NCBI GenBank assembly: GCA_963772225.1
Contig: CAVYWD010000002.1
Span: forward strand, 2,790,001 to 2,854,000
Length of the DNA stretch: 64,000 nucleotides
Source: CAVYWD01 sp963772225
GTDB taxonomy: Bacteria > Myxococcota > Myxococcia > Myxococcales > UBA5297
Direction of reading: 5' to 3'
The position numbers and the translations under genes are program-made. This document shows, in pieces, positions 56,199 to 64,000 of the stretch; the first letter of the stretch is position 1; every line of letters begins with the position of its first letter. The notes below the pieces were generated by a model, which was not told the DNA's origin, did no database searches, and saw nothing but the letters and a program-made list of their open reading frames with translations.

Positions 56199-58822
56199 CA
56201 GAAGGTCCCCTTCACGCCCAGCGTGGGCAGGATGGGCAGCCCGGGGATCTGCACCTCCTGGCGATAGCGGTAGTCCCACTGGTAGCCCTCCGGGTTCTTG
56301 GCCCAGTAGACGTTCTGCACGTCGAGGTAGACCCCGAGCTTCCAGCGGTCGAAGAGGAAGCCTTTGTCCACCCGCAGGTCCAGCTGGTTGAAGGTCGCCA
56401 GCCGCTGGCTGGTGGCCTCGCCGTTCACGGCTTGATAGCCGCCGGAATCGGCGTCGAAGGTGGACCCGGAGACGGGCGTGGTCGGTCGCCCGCTCACCAG
56501 CCGGAACCGCCCGCCCAGCTCCCAGCCGTTGCCGAGCTTGTACTGCGCGACCACCGTGAGGATGTGCGGCTCGTCGTAGCTGCCCAGGTGATACGCCTGG
56601 CCGCGCAGCCGCTCCTCGCTGCGCGAGAGCGTGTACGCGAGCCAGCCGAAGAAGCGCTGCGTGATCTCGTGGCGCAGGAGCACCTCGATGCCGTAGGCCC
56701 GGCCGAGCCCGTCGTTGTCGTAGATCTCCGGGACCGTCTGGCCGCTCGCGTCGACCCGCACCCCGGACGAAATGGCGACGAGGCCGTAGCGCCGGTTGAA
56801 GAAGCCGGTGACGTCCAGGCGGAGCGCGTCGGTGAACCGGCGCTCGACGCCCAGCGAGGACTGGAAGGCCTTCTGGAGCTGAAGGGTCGGGTTGCCGAAC
56901 ACCGGGTCGAACTGGAACGGCGATGGCGCCTGCGCGTAGAGGCCGACCGACCCCTTGACCACGGTCTTTTCGTCCAGCTGGAAGCGCGCGTTGACCCGCG
57001 GGCCGGCGGCGCCCCGTGAAGCGCCCTGGAGCCGGAACAGGTCGAGCCGGACGCCCGGGAAGAGCGTGAGGCGGCCGAGCTTCGCCTCGAGCTCGGCGTA
57101 GAAACCCCAGTCGAGGGTGCCCAGGTCGCGCGCCACCGACTGCGACGGCTGGATGGGGTCCGCGCCGGGGAACGCGCGGAAGGCGTCGAGCGGCGGCGCG
57201 GTGTACGTGTACTGCGCCTGCGCGAGCTGCAGGTCCGCCCCCAGCCTGAGCGCATGGCTCCCCGGGAGCGACCAGGTCAGCTCGTCGCGCAGCCCCGCAG
57301 AGGGCGTCACCGAGGAGCCGCCGACAATCGAGGTCGCGTCGCCTATCTGCGCGGATATCTCGTCGCGCCCGACGTACGGCGAGAGGACGTTGGTGACGGC
57401 GCCGCCGCGGTACGTCCAGGTGAAGCGCGCGCGGTGGAAGCCGGTGTGCGTGCCGATGGAGTAGTCGCGCTGTCGCTGCGAGCCGCTGGCCGCCACCTGG
57501 AGCCGGTCGTCGGAGCCAAAGGCCATGAGCGTGAGCTGGTTCCGCTCGCCCTTGTTCCCGTAATCGGCGCGCACCTGGTAGTCCCAGTAGCGCGGCAGGA
57601 TGCTGAGGGTCCCGTCGCCGCCGTTGGGGATGGCCGACGGCAGCAGCGCGTCGATGTACGAGCGGCGCGCGGCGACGGCCACGCTCAGCGCCTTCGAGAG
57701 CGGCGCCTCGACGAACGCGGCGCTGTCGAGGAGGTCGACCTTGAAGCTGCCGTGCAGGTCCTCCTCGCCGCCGCGGCGGGTCCCTGCGTCCACGATGCCG
57801 CCGATGGCGCGGCCGTACCGCGGCCCGAAGCCGCCGGGGTAGAAGTCCAGCGCGCTGAGGAACTCCGGGTTCACCACCGAGGGGCCACCCAGGAAGTGGA
57901 ACAAGAGCGGGATCTCCACGCCGTCCATGTAAGCGCCGGTCTGGTCGGGGTAAGCCCCTCGAACGATCAGCTGCCCGCTCAGGTACGGCGCGCGCGCGAT
58001 GCCGGGAAGGTTCTGCAGCGCGCGGATGGGGTCGCCCATGGAGCCCGGCACCTTCTCGAGCTCCTCCCGGTCGAGTTCGTGGGAGGTCGCCACGCGCTTG
58101 TCGCGGTCGCCCCGGACGACCGACTGGTAGAGCCCGTACGCCTTGGGCATGAGGAAGCAGGTGACCTCCAGGACCTTGCCGGGAACGATGGCCTCTGTTC
58201 GCTCGAACGGCTCGTGGTTGAAGGCGCTCACGCGGAGCGTGCAGGGGCCCGGCGGAGGGTGCAGGGCGAACTCGCCGCGCGCTCCGGTGACGGCCTCCTC
58301 CGGCCGCTCGGCGCAGGTGACACTCGCCCCGGCGATGGGCGCGCGGGTGCCTCGCTCGAGCGCGCGGCCGCGCAGGGTGGCCGGCGCTTCCGGCGGCGCC
58401 GCGTCCGGAGGCGGCGGGGGCTTCAGTACCTCCTTCAGGACGAAGCGGTAGGTGTACTCGATGCGCACCGCGGCCGGGCTGCCGTCGAGCTCGGCGGGGG
58501 TGAAGACGAAGGCTCGGACCGCGGCGAGGGCCGCTTCGTCGAAGCCGTGGCCGGCGGGGCGGACCACCTGGGCGCGGGCCACCGAGCCGTCGTCGGCGAT
58601 GTCGACGAGGAGCCCCACTTCGCCCGTGAGCCCTTCTTTCAGCGCCTCCTCCGGGTAGGTGGCCTCGACGAAGGTCTTCAGCTCGGGGGCGCGGGTCAGC
58701 GCAGGCGCCTTGGCGGGCTCGGAGAACGGGCGGCGGTCGACCGCGCCTTCATAGGCGGCGGCGGGCCGAGCCAAGCCGAGGAGTGCCGTGAGGGCGAGTC
58801 GCCTCCAGGGAGTGGTCGCCAT
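56198..58822 (-). CDS. TonB-dependent outer-membrane receptor with its own N-terminal TonB-C-like domain
   Basis: 874 residues. After the signal peptide (LALTALLGLARPAAA) comes a TonB C-terminal-like domain (residues about 45-115: YPEEALKEGLTGEVGLLVDI, FDEAALAAVRAFVFTPA). A carboxypeptidase-regulatory-like domain follows (145-225), then a plug (LQNLPGIARAPYLSGQLIVR, YMDGVEIPLLFHFLGG) and the barrel to the terminal Phe (PTLGVKGTF). Receptors import siderophores, vitamins or polymers using energy from TonB. The extra TonB-like domain on the receptor is unusual outside myxobacteria. It is co-translated with the downstream lipoprotein gene. Confidence 0.92.
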   Translation of the reverse strand: MATTPWRRLALTALLGLARPAAAYEGAVDRRPFSEPAKAPALTRAPELKTFVEATYPEEALKEGLTGEVGLLVDIADDGSVARAQVVRPAGHGFDEAALAAVRAFVFTPAELDGSPAAVRIEYTYRFVLKEVLKPPPPPDAAPPEAPATLRGRALERGTRAPIAGASVTCAERPEEAVTGARGEFALHPPPGPCTLRVSAFNHEPFERTEAIVPGKVLEVTCFLMPKAYGLYQSVVRGDRDKRVATSHELDREELEKVPGSMGDPIRALQNLPGIARAPYLSGQLIVRGAYPDQTGAYMDGVEIPLLFHFLGGPSVVNPEFLSALDFYPGGFGPRYGRAIGGIVDAGTRRGGEEDLHGSFKVDLLDSAAFVEAPLSKALSVAVAARRSYIDALLPSAIPNGGDGTLSILPRYWDYQVRADYGNKGERNQLTLMAFGSDDRLQVAASGSQRQRDYSIGTHTGFHRARFTWTYRGGAVTNVLSPYVGRDEISAQIGDATSIVGGSSVTPSAGLRDELTWSLPGSHALRLGADLQLAQAQYTYTAPPLDAFRAFPGADPIQPSQSVARDLGTLDWGFYAELEAKLGRLTLFPGVRLDLFRLQGASRGAAGPRVNARFQLDEKTVVKGSVGLYAQAPSPFQFDPVFGNPTLQLQKAFQSSLGVERRFTDALRLDVTGFFNRRYGLVAISSGVRVDASGQTVPEIYDNDGLGRAYGIEVLLRHEITQRFFGWLAYTLSRSEERLRGQAYHLGSYDEPHILTVVAQYKLGNGWELGGRFRLVSGRPTTPVSGSTFDADSGGYQAVNGEATSQRLATFNQLDLRVDKGFLFDRWKLGVYLDVQNVYWAKNPEGYQWDYRYRQEVQIPGLPILPTLGVKGTF

Positions 58823-58945
58823 CGCCGCTCTTCAAGACGGAGAAGTGCCCCAACCGCCCGTCGGCCCCTTCTGAGGTACGCCGGCGTGGGCGCCCGAAGC
58901 GCGCCTTGTCCGCCCGGGGCGCGGGGAAGGTATTCTTCAAAGCCG

Positions 58946-59713
58946 ATGCCGCCACCTGCGAAGTCCCTGGATTCACCGCTCCTGGTGGAGACCCCTGAGC
59001 GCGTCCAGCTGTGCCTGGACGTCGCCGGTCTGGGGACGCGCGCGCTGGCCTATCTGGTGGACTTCCTCGTCCTCTTTCTCTTCTGGGTGACGCTGGCGTT
59101 CGCGGCCTCGCTGCTCAGCTCGCAGGGTTTGAGCCTCGACGACTTTCGCGCGCTGCGCGGAACTGTCCAGGCGCTGTTGGCCTTGGCGGTCTTTCTGGTG
59201 CAGTGGGGCTACTGGGTGGGCTTCGAGACGCTCGGGTCCGGACGCTCTCCCGGCAAGCGCGCCCTGCGCATCCGGGTGGTGAGGCTGGACGGCGCCCCGG
59301 TGGGCTTCGCGGAGACCGCGCTTCGCAACCTGGGGCGGGTGGCGGACTTCCTGCCGGTCTTCTACGCGGTGGGGCTGACGGCCATGGCGGTCAACGCGCG
59401 CAGCCGGCGCCTGGGGGACCTGCTCGCGGGGACGGTGGTGGTGCGCGAGCGCTCGGTCGACCTTTCGCGGTACGAGCAGCCGGCGGGGCCGCCGCGGGTG
59501 CTCGCGGCGCAGCTCAGCGCGGGCGAGTACGAGCTCGTCACGACCTTTCTGGCCCGGGCCAGCTCGCTGGAGGCAGGGGCGCGGGAGCGGGTAGCGCGCA
59601 AGCTGGCCGAGCCACTCGCGCGCCGTCTCTCGCCCGAGGCCCAGGCGGCCGCGTTGGCGAGCGGGGAAGCGGCGGAGGCCTTCTTGAAGGACTTGGCGCA
59701 AGGCCATGGCTGA
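58946..59713 (+). CDS. RDD-family membrane protein
   Basis: 255 residues. The RDD domain has three to four helices: GTRALAYLVDFLVLFLFW at the start, SPGKRALRIRVVRLDGA, and NARSRRLGDLLAGTVVV at the end of the fold. A soluble helical tail of about 80 residues (LSAGEYELVTTFLARAS) follows. RDD proteins are often encoded with SpoIIM proteins, as here, and with MoxR/DUF58 modules. Ion or proton exchange has been suggested for some. It overlaps the SpoIIM-like gene by 8 bases. Confidence 0.88.
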   Translation: MPPPAKSLDSPLLVETPERVQLCLDVAGLGTRALAYLVDFLVLFLFWVTLAFAASLLSSQGLSLDDFRALRGTVQALLALAVFLVQWGYWVGFETLGSGRSPGKRALRIRVVRLDGAPVGFAETALRNLGRVADFLPVFYAVGLTAMAVNARSRRLGDLLAGTVVVRERSVDLSRYEQPAGPPRVLAAQLSAGEYELVTTFLARASSLEAGARERVARKLAEPLARRLSPEAQAAALASGEAAEAFLKDLAQGHG

Positions 59714-60704
59714 GCCGCTGCCGGCGTTCGTGCGGCGCCGGAGGGCGTCGTGGGAGGAGCTGGGCGCGCTGCTCGGTCTCCTGGAGAAGGGGCGCGCCAC
59801 TCTCACGGACCTGGGCCAGCTCGACCGGCTCTACCGGCGGGCGGCGAGCGACCTCGCTCACGCGCGCACGTTCTACCCGGGCACCGACGCCACGCTCTAC
59901 CTCAACGGCCTCTGCTCTCGCGGCTACGCGGCGCTCTACCGACAGCGGCCGAGCACCGGCCGCGCCCTGGCGCGGTTCTTCCGAGAGGGCTTCCCCGGAG
60001 CGTTCGTCGACGAGGCGCGGTTCTTCTGGGCGGCGCTCGGGCTCCTGGCCGCGGGCGCGCTGGTGGGGGCCGTGGCGGCGCTCGTCGACCCGGCGTCGGT
60101 GAGCGGCCTCGTGCCCGAGGCGGTGCGCGACCACTTGGAGGCCGGGACGCTCTGGACCGACAGCCCCATCGCGGCCGCCTCGCCGGTGATGGGCTCGACC
60201 ATCGCGGCGAACAACATGGGCGTCGCGCTGAGCGCCTTCGGGCTAGGCCTGACGGCCGGCCTGGGGACGGCGGCGATGCTCCTGTTCAACGGCCTCCACC
60301 TGGGGGCGATCCTGGCGCTCTGCTTCCGGGTGAGCCTGGGCTACCGGCTGCTCGGGTTCATGGTCGCGCACGGGTTCGTGGAGATCGCCTCCATCCTCAT
60401 CGCCGGGCAGGGCGGGCTCATCGTCGGCTGGGCGATGATCGCGCCGGGAGACCTGTCCCGCGCCGACGCGCTCCGGGTGCGCGGCCGCGTCGCGCTGCGG
60501 TTGGTCCTGGGGACGCTGCCGATGTTTCTCGCCATCGGCATGGTCGAGGGCTTCGTCTCGCCCGGGCAGCTCTTCCCCGGCTGGCTGAAGCTGGCGCTCG
60601 GGCTGGCGCTCGGCGGGTTGCTGTTCGCGTATTTGATTCGATTTGGGCGGCGCGCGTCCGGCGAGCCATTTTCAGAGGAGGCCCATTCGCGGTCGCTCAA
60701 ATGA
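59706..60704 (+). CDS. SpoIIM-family membrane protein
   Basis: 332 residues. A cytoplasmic helical N-terminus (WEELGALLGLLEKGRATL, LYRRAASDLAHARTFYPG) precedes five to six transmembrane helices with the conserved NNMGVALSAFGLGL and HGFVEIASILIAGQGGL segments of the SpoIIM/DUF95 family. In non-sporulating bacteria the role is unknown. Pairing with an RDD protein is the normal arrangement. It converges on the outer-membrane barrel gene with 67 bases between. Confidence 0.9.
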   Translation: MAEPLPAFVRRRRASWEELGALLGLLEKGRATLTDLGQLDRLYRRAASDLAHARTFYPGTDATLYLNGLCSRGYAALYRQRPSTGRALARFFREGFPGAFVDEARFFWAALGLLAAGALVGAVAALVDPASVSGLVPEAVRDHLEAGTLWTDSPIAAASPVMGSTIAANNMGVALSAFGLGLTAGLGTAAMLLFNGLHLGAILALCFRVSLGYRLLGFMVAHGFVEIASILIAGQGGLIVGWAMIAPGDLSRADALRVRGRVALRLVLGTLPMFLAIGMVEGFVSPGQLFPGWLKLALGLALGGLLFAYLIRFGRRASGEPFSEEAHSRSLK

Positions 60705-60771
60705 GCCTCTGCGCGAATTGCGAATGCGAACGAGGCCCGAGCGAAAGCCCGCCCGTTTCAGTCACCAAAGG

Positions 60772-61563
60772 TCAGAACTCGAGGCCGATGCCGAACAGCC
60801 AGAAGTGGCTGGAGAGATTGAGCCCCGGCTTGCCGAAGTTGTCGGCGGTGAGCTTGACATACTGCGCGGTGAGGTAGGCCCCGTTGATGCCAGAGTCCCG
60901 GTCCAGGTCTCGGGCGAGAGTCGGGTCGAGCCAGTTCAGCGCGAAGGCAATCCCCGCCGCGAGCTCGTAGCCGCTCTTGCCTCCGCTCGCGTGGCCGCCG
61001 TTGAAGCTCGGGACCGAGCCGCTGCCGTTCGTGGCCCACCAGAAAGTCTCGGCGATGCCCACCTTGCCGAACGGGATGAGCGGGATGCCGAATTTCTGGT
61101 AGGCCCAGTCGAACCGGTAGACCGCGAGCGCTCGGACGGGGATGGTGTTCAGGCTGGTGCCGTCCGGAGAGAACGTCTTCCTCGTCGGGTCGGAGGCCAA
61201 GAGCCCATGGCCGTAGACCGTGGCGAAGCCGCCGGCGAGCCCCAGCGAGAGCGAGCCGAACTGCTGGAAGAGCTCCCAGTCGAGCTCGGCCTCGAAGAAC
61301 CACATCCGCTTCGAGCCGAAGATGCTTTGGTAAGGCCTCTGGTCGTTGGGCACGCCCAAAGCCCCGAACGCGGAGTCCACGGCGGGCCGGGACTGGCCGC
61401 CATTGACTTCCAGGAAGAAGTTGCGCGGGCTCTCGCCAGGCGGGTTGGAGGTCGCTTCCGGAGCCGCGATTTCCGAACCGGTGACTCCGCTGTAGTCTTG
61501 CGCGGCGGCCGCCGCCGGCGCCAGGGCCATCGCGGCGAGCGCCGCCAGCCCAGCGCGCCTCAT
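60772..61563 (-). CDS. Outer-membrane beta-barrel protein, MXAN_2562 family
   Basis: 263 residues. After a signal peptide (LAALAAMALAPAAAAAQ) come amphipathic beta segments: NFFLEVNGGQSRPAVDSAF, FGSKRMWFFEAELDWEL, VRALAVYRFDWAYQKFG, SGYELAAGIAFALNWL. It ends with the aromatic residue typical of barrels (GIGLEF). This matches the family named after Myxococcus xanthus MXAN_2562. Its ATG overlaps the stop of the upstream MXAN_2561-like gene (ATGA). The function is unknown. Confidence 0.87.
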   Translation of the reverse strand: MRRAGLAALAAMALAPAAAAAQDYSGVTGSEIAAPEATSNPPGESPRNFFLEVNGGQSRPAVDSAFGALGVPNDQRPYQSIFGSKRMWFFEAELDWELFQQFGSLSLGLAGGFATVYGHGLLASDPTRKTFSPDGTSLNTIPVRALAVYRFDWAYQKFGIPLIPFGKVGIAETFWWATNGSGSVPSFNGGHASGGKSGYELAAGIAFALNWLDPTLARDLDRDSGINGAYLTAQYVKLTADNFGKPGLNLSSHFWLFGIGLEF

Positions 61564-62564
61564 GGTTGCCTCCCGCTGCGCCGCCGCAAGAGGGCGAAGG
61601 CCAGCGCGCCACACGCGGGGATCAGCGCTGCAGCCCCCGCGCTGGTGCAACCGAAGCCGCCCTGGTCCTGCCCGCCTTCGCAGCGGTAGCTGGAGTAGAA
61701 GTCCAGGACGCCTTGCGGGGTGACCTCGATGGCGTTGCTCTGATCGCTCGTATTCCCGTATTGGTCGACGGCCTCCAGCAAGAATAGGTAAGTGGCGCCG
61801 TTGCTCAGGCCCGTGACAATGGTGCCCGAAGTGCCCGAGGTGCTGCTGGCGATTGAGGTGGATTTGAATTGACTCAAGTCGAACACGGTGGCGCTCGTGC
61901 TGGCGTCCGCGCCGGCGTCCGCGCTCGTTTCCAGCCAGCTCGCGTCGATTCCTCCAGCGTCGACGGGAGGAGGATGGCACGGGTCGACCCCCGCGTCGAA
62001 CCCGGCGGTGAGCTGGATGTAATAGATGTTGATCGAATTGGTCGAGGCGGTCGTCCACTTGAGGTGCGCCAGGCTGTCTCCGCCTTCGGCGCTGGTGAGC
62101 GTGGGCGTGGCCGGCGGCTGCGAGCTGTAGGTGATAGGGAGGTACGCGGGGGACGAGGTCGACGTCGACGCGGTCGCCACCGCGCACACGTACATCGTGG
62201 TCGTCGTGTTGGTCGGGCAGGAGGAGCCGGCCACGGTCTGGGCGTTGACCGCGAAGGGCAGGGTGTTGCTGGACTCGCTGACCGACTGGCCCGTGGTCGA
62301 TCCGCTCGTGGCCGAGGTGCAGGCCGTGGAGGTGCTCAGGAAGATCGCCAGGGTGGCGCTCGCCGGCACGGTGCTCGAGTACGTGGCGGTGAACGTCGAG
62401 GACGTATTGTTGTTGCAGTCGGCGAGGCCAAAGGTCTGCGAGCCGGTCGTCAACTTGACGGAAATGGTGTTGCTTCCGAAGGTGATGCTCGAGTTGTCGG
62501 CGCTCGCGACTGAGAGCGGGGCGAGCAGGGCCAGGGTCAGGGCGGCGAGTAAAGTGGGTCTCAT
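61560..62564 (-). CDS. MXAN_2561-family protein with MYXO-CTERM-like C-terminal anchor
   Basis: 334 residues. A signal peptide (MRPTLLAALTLALLAPLSVA) is followed by a Thr/Ser-rich beta-strand region with a fibronectin-type pattern (PPATPTLTSAEGGDSLAHLK, VTGLSNGATYLFLLEAVDQ). The C-terminus is a sorting signal with GGFGCTSAG, a hydrophobic helix (ALIPACGALAFALL) and a basic end (RRRSGRQP), as in MYXO-CTERM proteins that are lipid-anchored on the surface. It is the upstream partner of the MXAN_2562-type barrel. ATG 62564 begins the signal peptide. Confidence 0.87.
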   Translation of the reverse strand: MRPTLLAALTLALLAPLSVASADNSSITFGSNTISVKLTTGSQTFGLADCNNNTSSTFTATYSSTVPASATLAIFLSTSTACTSATSGSTTGQSVSESSNTLPFAVNAQTVAGSSCPTNTTTTMYVCAVATASTSTSSPAYLPITYSSQPPATPTLTSAEGGDSLAHLKWTTASTNSINIYYIQLTAGFDAGVDPCHPPPVDAGGIDASWLETSADAGADASTSATVFDLSQFKSTSIASSTSGTSGTIVTGLSNGATYLFLLEAVDQYGNTSDQSNAIEVTPQGVLDFYSSYRCEGGQDQGGFGCTSAGAAALIPACGALAFALLRRRSGRQP

Positions 62565-62681
62565 GGGTCTCGCAAGTCGACGGGAGTGAAGACCGGTTTA
62601 GCAACGAGCCTGCCAAACCCGCCGGGCCTCCCAAACCTTGAACTATCAGGGATTTTGGGCCGCGCAAAGCGCGCGGCAGCA

Positions 62682-62722
62682 GCCAATTTGGCAACCCCCG
62701 CCGCCCGTGTCTGGCCAAATTG
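62682..62722. promoter_or_regulatory. Two operator-like near-palindromes (GCCAAWTTGGC) upstream of the MXAN_2561-type operon
   Basis: GCCAATTTGGC at 62682-62692 is a perfect 11-bp palindrome. GCCAAATTGTC at 62714-62724 differs from the same form at one position. The two are 32 bases apart, about three helix turns, on the same face of the DNA. They lie 120-160 bases upstream of the MXAN_2561-type start and just past the end of the usg-like gene. Regulator unknown. Confidence 0.4.
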
Positions 62723-62757
62723 TCACAAATGCCGCTTCGGGCGGCGCGAGCGGGTCT

Positions 62758-63774
62758 TCAGAGGAGGCCGCGGTCGCGGAGCAGCTCGGCGATCTGCACG
62801 GCGTTGAGGGCGGCGCCCTTTCGCAGGTTGTCGATGCAGACGAACAGGTCCAGCCCGCTCTCTTGGGAGGCGTCATCGCGGATGCGGCCCACATGGGCGC
62901 AGGCGTCGCCGACGGCGAGCATGGGCATGGGGTAGATGCCGCGCGCGGGGTCGTCGAGCAGCTTTACGCCGGGCGCCTCTTTGAGGAGCTCGCGCGCCTC
63001 GGCGGCGGTGAGCTTCCTTTCGGTGGCCAGGTTCGCCGACGCGCCGTGCCCGAAGTAGACCGGGACGCGCAACGCGGTGGCGGAGACGCGCAGGCCCGGT
63101 GCGCCGAGGAGCTTCTGGAGCTCGAGCCCGATGCCTTCTTCCTCGTCGGTGCTGCCGCGCTCGGTGAAGGTGCCGACCTGCGGGACGACGTTGAACGCCA
63201 CCCGGTGCGGGAAGACCCGCGCCCGGGCCTCGCGCAGGTTCATGAGGTCGGCGATCTGCTTCTCGAGCTCCGAGACGCCCTTCCGCCCGACGCCGGAGGC
63301 CGCCTGAAAGGTGGTGACCACCGCCCGCGTCACCGGGGAGGCCCGGTGGAGTGGCTGCAGCGCCAGCGCCAGCGCGATGGCCGGGCTGCTGGGGCTCGCG
63401 ACGACGCCGCGCGTTCGGGCGCCGGCGCAGGCGTCGGGGTTTACCTCGGGGACCACGAGGGGCACCGCCGCATCGAGCCGGAACGCGCTGGAGGTGTCCA
63501 CGGCGATAGCCCCGGCCTGCGCGGCCGCGCTCGCCCACAGGCGCGACGCCCGGGAGTTGGGGGAGAAGAACGCGAGCTGCACCCCCTTGAAGAGCTCGGC
63601 GCTCGCCGCCTTCACCGTGTGGTCGGCCCCGGCGAACTCCAGATGCTCGCCCTGGTCCCGCTCGCCTGCCAGGAGCCGGAGCTCGTCGACCGGGAAGGCG
63701 CGCTCCTCCAGCGCCGCCACAATCTCGCGGCCCACCGCGCCCGCAGCGCCCAGAACTGCCACTCGATAGCCCAT
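62758..63774 (-). CDS. usg: Aspartate-semialdehyde dehydrogenase homologue lacking the catalytic Cys (Usg-like)
   Basis: 338 residues with the full Asd fold: VAVLGAAGAVGREIV at the NADP site, AVDTSSAFRLDAAVPLVVPE, TFQAASGVGRKGV and VPVYFGHGASANL. In active enzymes the catalytic Cys lies in ANPNCST. Here the segment reads VVASPSSPAIALAL, so Cys and its neighbouring Asn are lost. E. coli Usg is a known paralogue with the same loss. It is thus probably not the lysine/methionine pathway enzyme, and a true asd should exist elsewhere. ATG 63774 follows AAGGTGG about 8 bases upstream. Confidence 0.8.
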   Translation of the reverse strand: MGYRVAVLGAAGAVGREIVAALEERAFPVDELRLLAGERDQGEHLEFAGADHTVKAASAELFKGVQLAFFSPNSRASRLWASAAAQAGAIAVDTSSAFRLDAAVPLVVPEVNPDACAGARTRGVVASPSSPAIALALALQPLHRASPVTRAVVTTFQAASGVGRKGVSELEKQIADLMNLREARARVFPHRVAFNVVPQVGTFTERGSTDEEEGIGLELQKLLGAPGLRVSATALRVPVYFGHGASANLATERKLTAAEARELLKEAPGVKLLDDPARGIYPMPMLAVGDACAHVGRIRDDASQESGLDLFVCIDNLRKGAALNAVQIAELLRDRGLL

Positions 63775-63937
63775 GTCGACGCCACCTTTTTTGTGTCGCT
63801 TCGCGAGCCCGTCGCCTTCGAGGGAGCGCTCGCAGATTAGTGCCCGGAGGCGAGATTGTCACGAGAAGGCTGTGCCGGCGCACGCGCGCGAGGCGACCGC
63901 TCGCTGCCGACGACCCCTTGGGCCGGGCGGGGTGGGC

Positions 63938-64000
63938 TCAGGCGTGCCAGCGCACCAGGACGCAGGTGACGTTGTCGTTGCCGCCCGCTTCGTTGGCGGC
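63938..64000 (-). CDS. PP2C-family Ser/Thr protein phosphatase (C-terminal 20 residues only)
   Basis: The last 21 codons before the right edge read AANEAGGNDNVTCVLVRW, ending in a stop. GGNDNVTxVLV is the final conserved motif of PPM/PP2C phosphatases; its Asp binds a metal ion. The rest lies outside the window. The 163 bases between this gene and usg show no gene. Confidence 0.75.
   Translation of the reverse strand, partial: AANEAGGNDNVTCVLVRWHA

Overview
The window looks like chromosomal DNA of a myxobacterium (phylum Myxococcota, probably class Myxococcia). The DNA is very G+C rich. Many genes encode signal-peptide lipoproteins. Several products belong to families I know mainly from myxobacteria: a MYXO-CTERM-like anchored protein paired with an outer-membrane barrel of the MXAN_2561/MXAN_2562 type, a DUF6184-type lipoprotein, Hydin-like repeat plus VWA lipoproteins, and TonB-dependent receptors carrying their own TonB-C-like domain. 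I see no rRNA, tRNA, CRISPR array, phage or complete insertion sequence. One IS91-type transposase remnant and a few degraded gene fragments are present.

Layout. 0-2.2 kb: aceE (3' part outside the window). 2.2-8.8 kb: a tiny basic protein, a MESH1-like HD hydrolase, an alpha/beta hydrolase, a NUDIX hydrolase, metY and metA, and an XRE-cupin regulator. 8.9-18.3 kb: an ABC ATPase, a hybrid histidine kinase, an aminotransferase, an M14-like peptidase, an M13 metallopeptidase lipoprotein and RNase D. 18.4-27.8 kb: a Notum/pectinacetylesterase-like lipoprotein, a rhodanese/MauE/DsbA/SDR operon, an orphan lipoprotein beside a transposase remnant, a nucleotidyltransferase pair, a membrane protein and another lipoprotein. 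28-37.4 kb: a macro-domain-like protein, a Hydin/VWA lipoprotein, an SDR remnant, an acyltransferase, secreted proteins and a TonB-like protein. 37.6-45.5 kb: a tightly overlapping four-gene peptide-ligase cluster (transglutaminase-DUF2126, a second DUF2126 protein, circularly permuted ATP-grasp, alpha-E). 45.5-54.2 kb: a frameshifted lipoprotein, a NodU-type carbamoyltransferase, a RaSEA-like radical SAM protein, a B12 radical SAM protein with its TetR regulator, a mechanosensitive-channel-like protein, and a second transglutaminase fused to an amidotransferase-like domain. 54.2-64 kb: dgkA, lipoproteins and a TonB-dependent receptor, an RDD/SpoIIM pair, the MXAN_2562/2561-type pair, an Usg/Asd-like protein, and the last 20 residues of a PP2C phosphatase.

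How the genes work together. metY plus metA form a direct sulfhydrylation route to methionine; metA carries the Glu that marks acetyl-CoA users. The MauE/DsbA genes form a small periplasmic thiol-redox operon. The 37.6-45.5 kb cluster, with the fused protein at 52.4-54.2 kb, fits the amidoligase/transglutaminase systems predicted to make or modify peptides; the product is unknown.

Sequence quality. At least ten genes carry one-base frameshifts, some in C or G runs, with intact protein-like sequence on both sides. They cluster at 3.6-6.5 kb. Many of these are probably sequencing or assembly errors. This should be settled before any of these genes is called a pseudogene.
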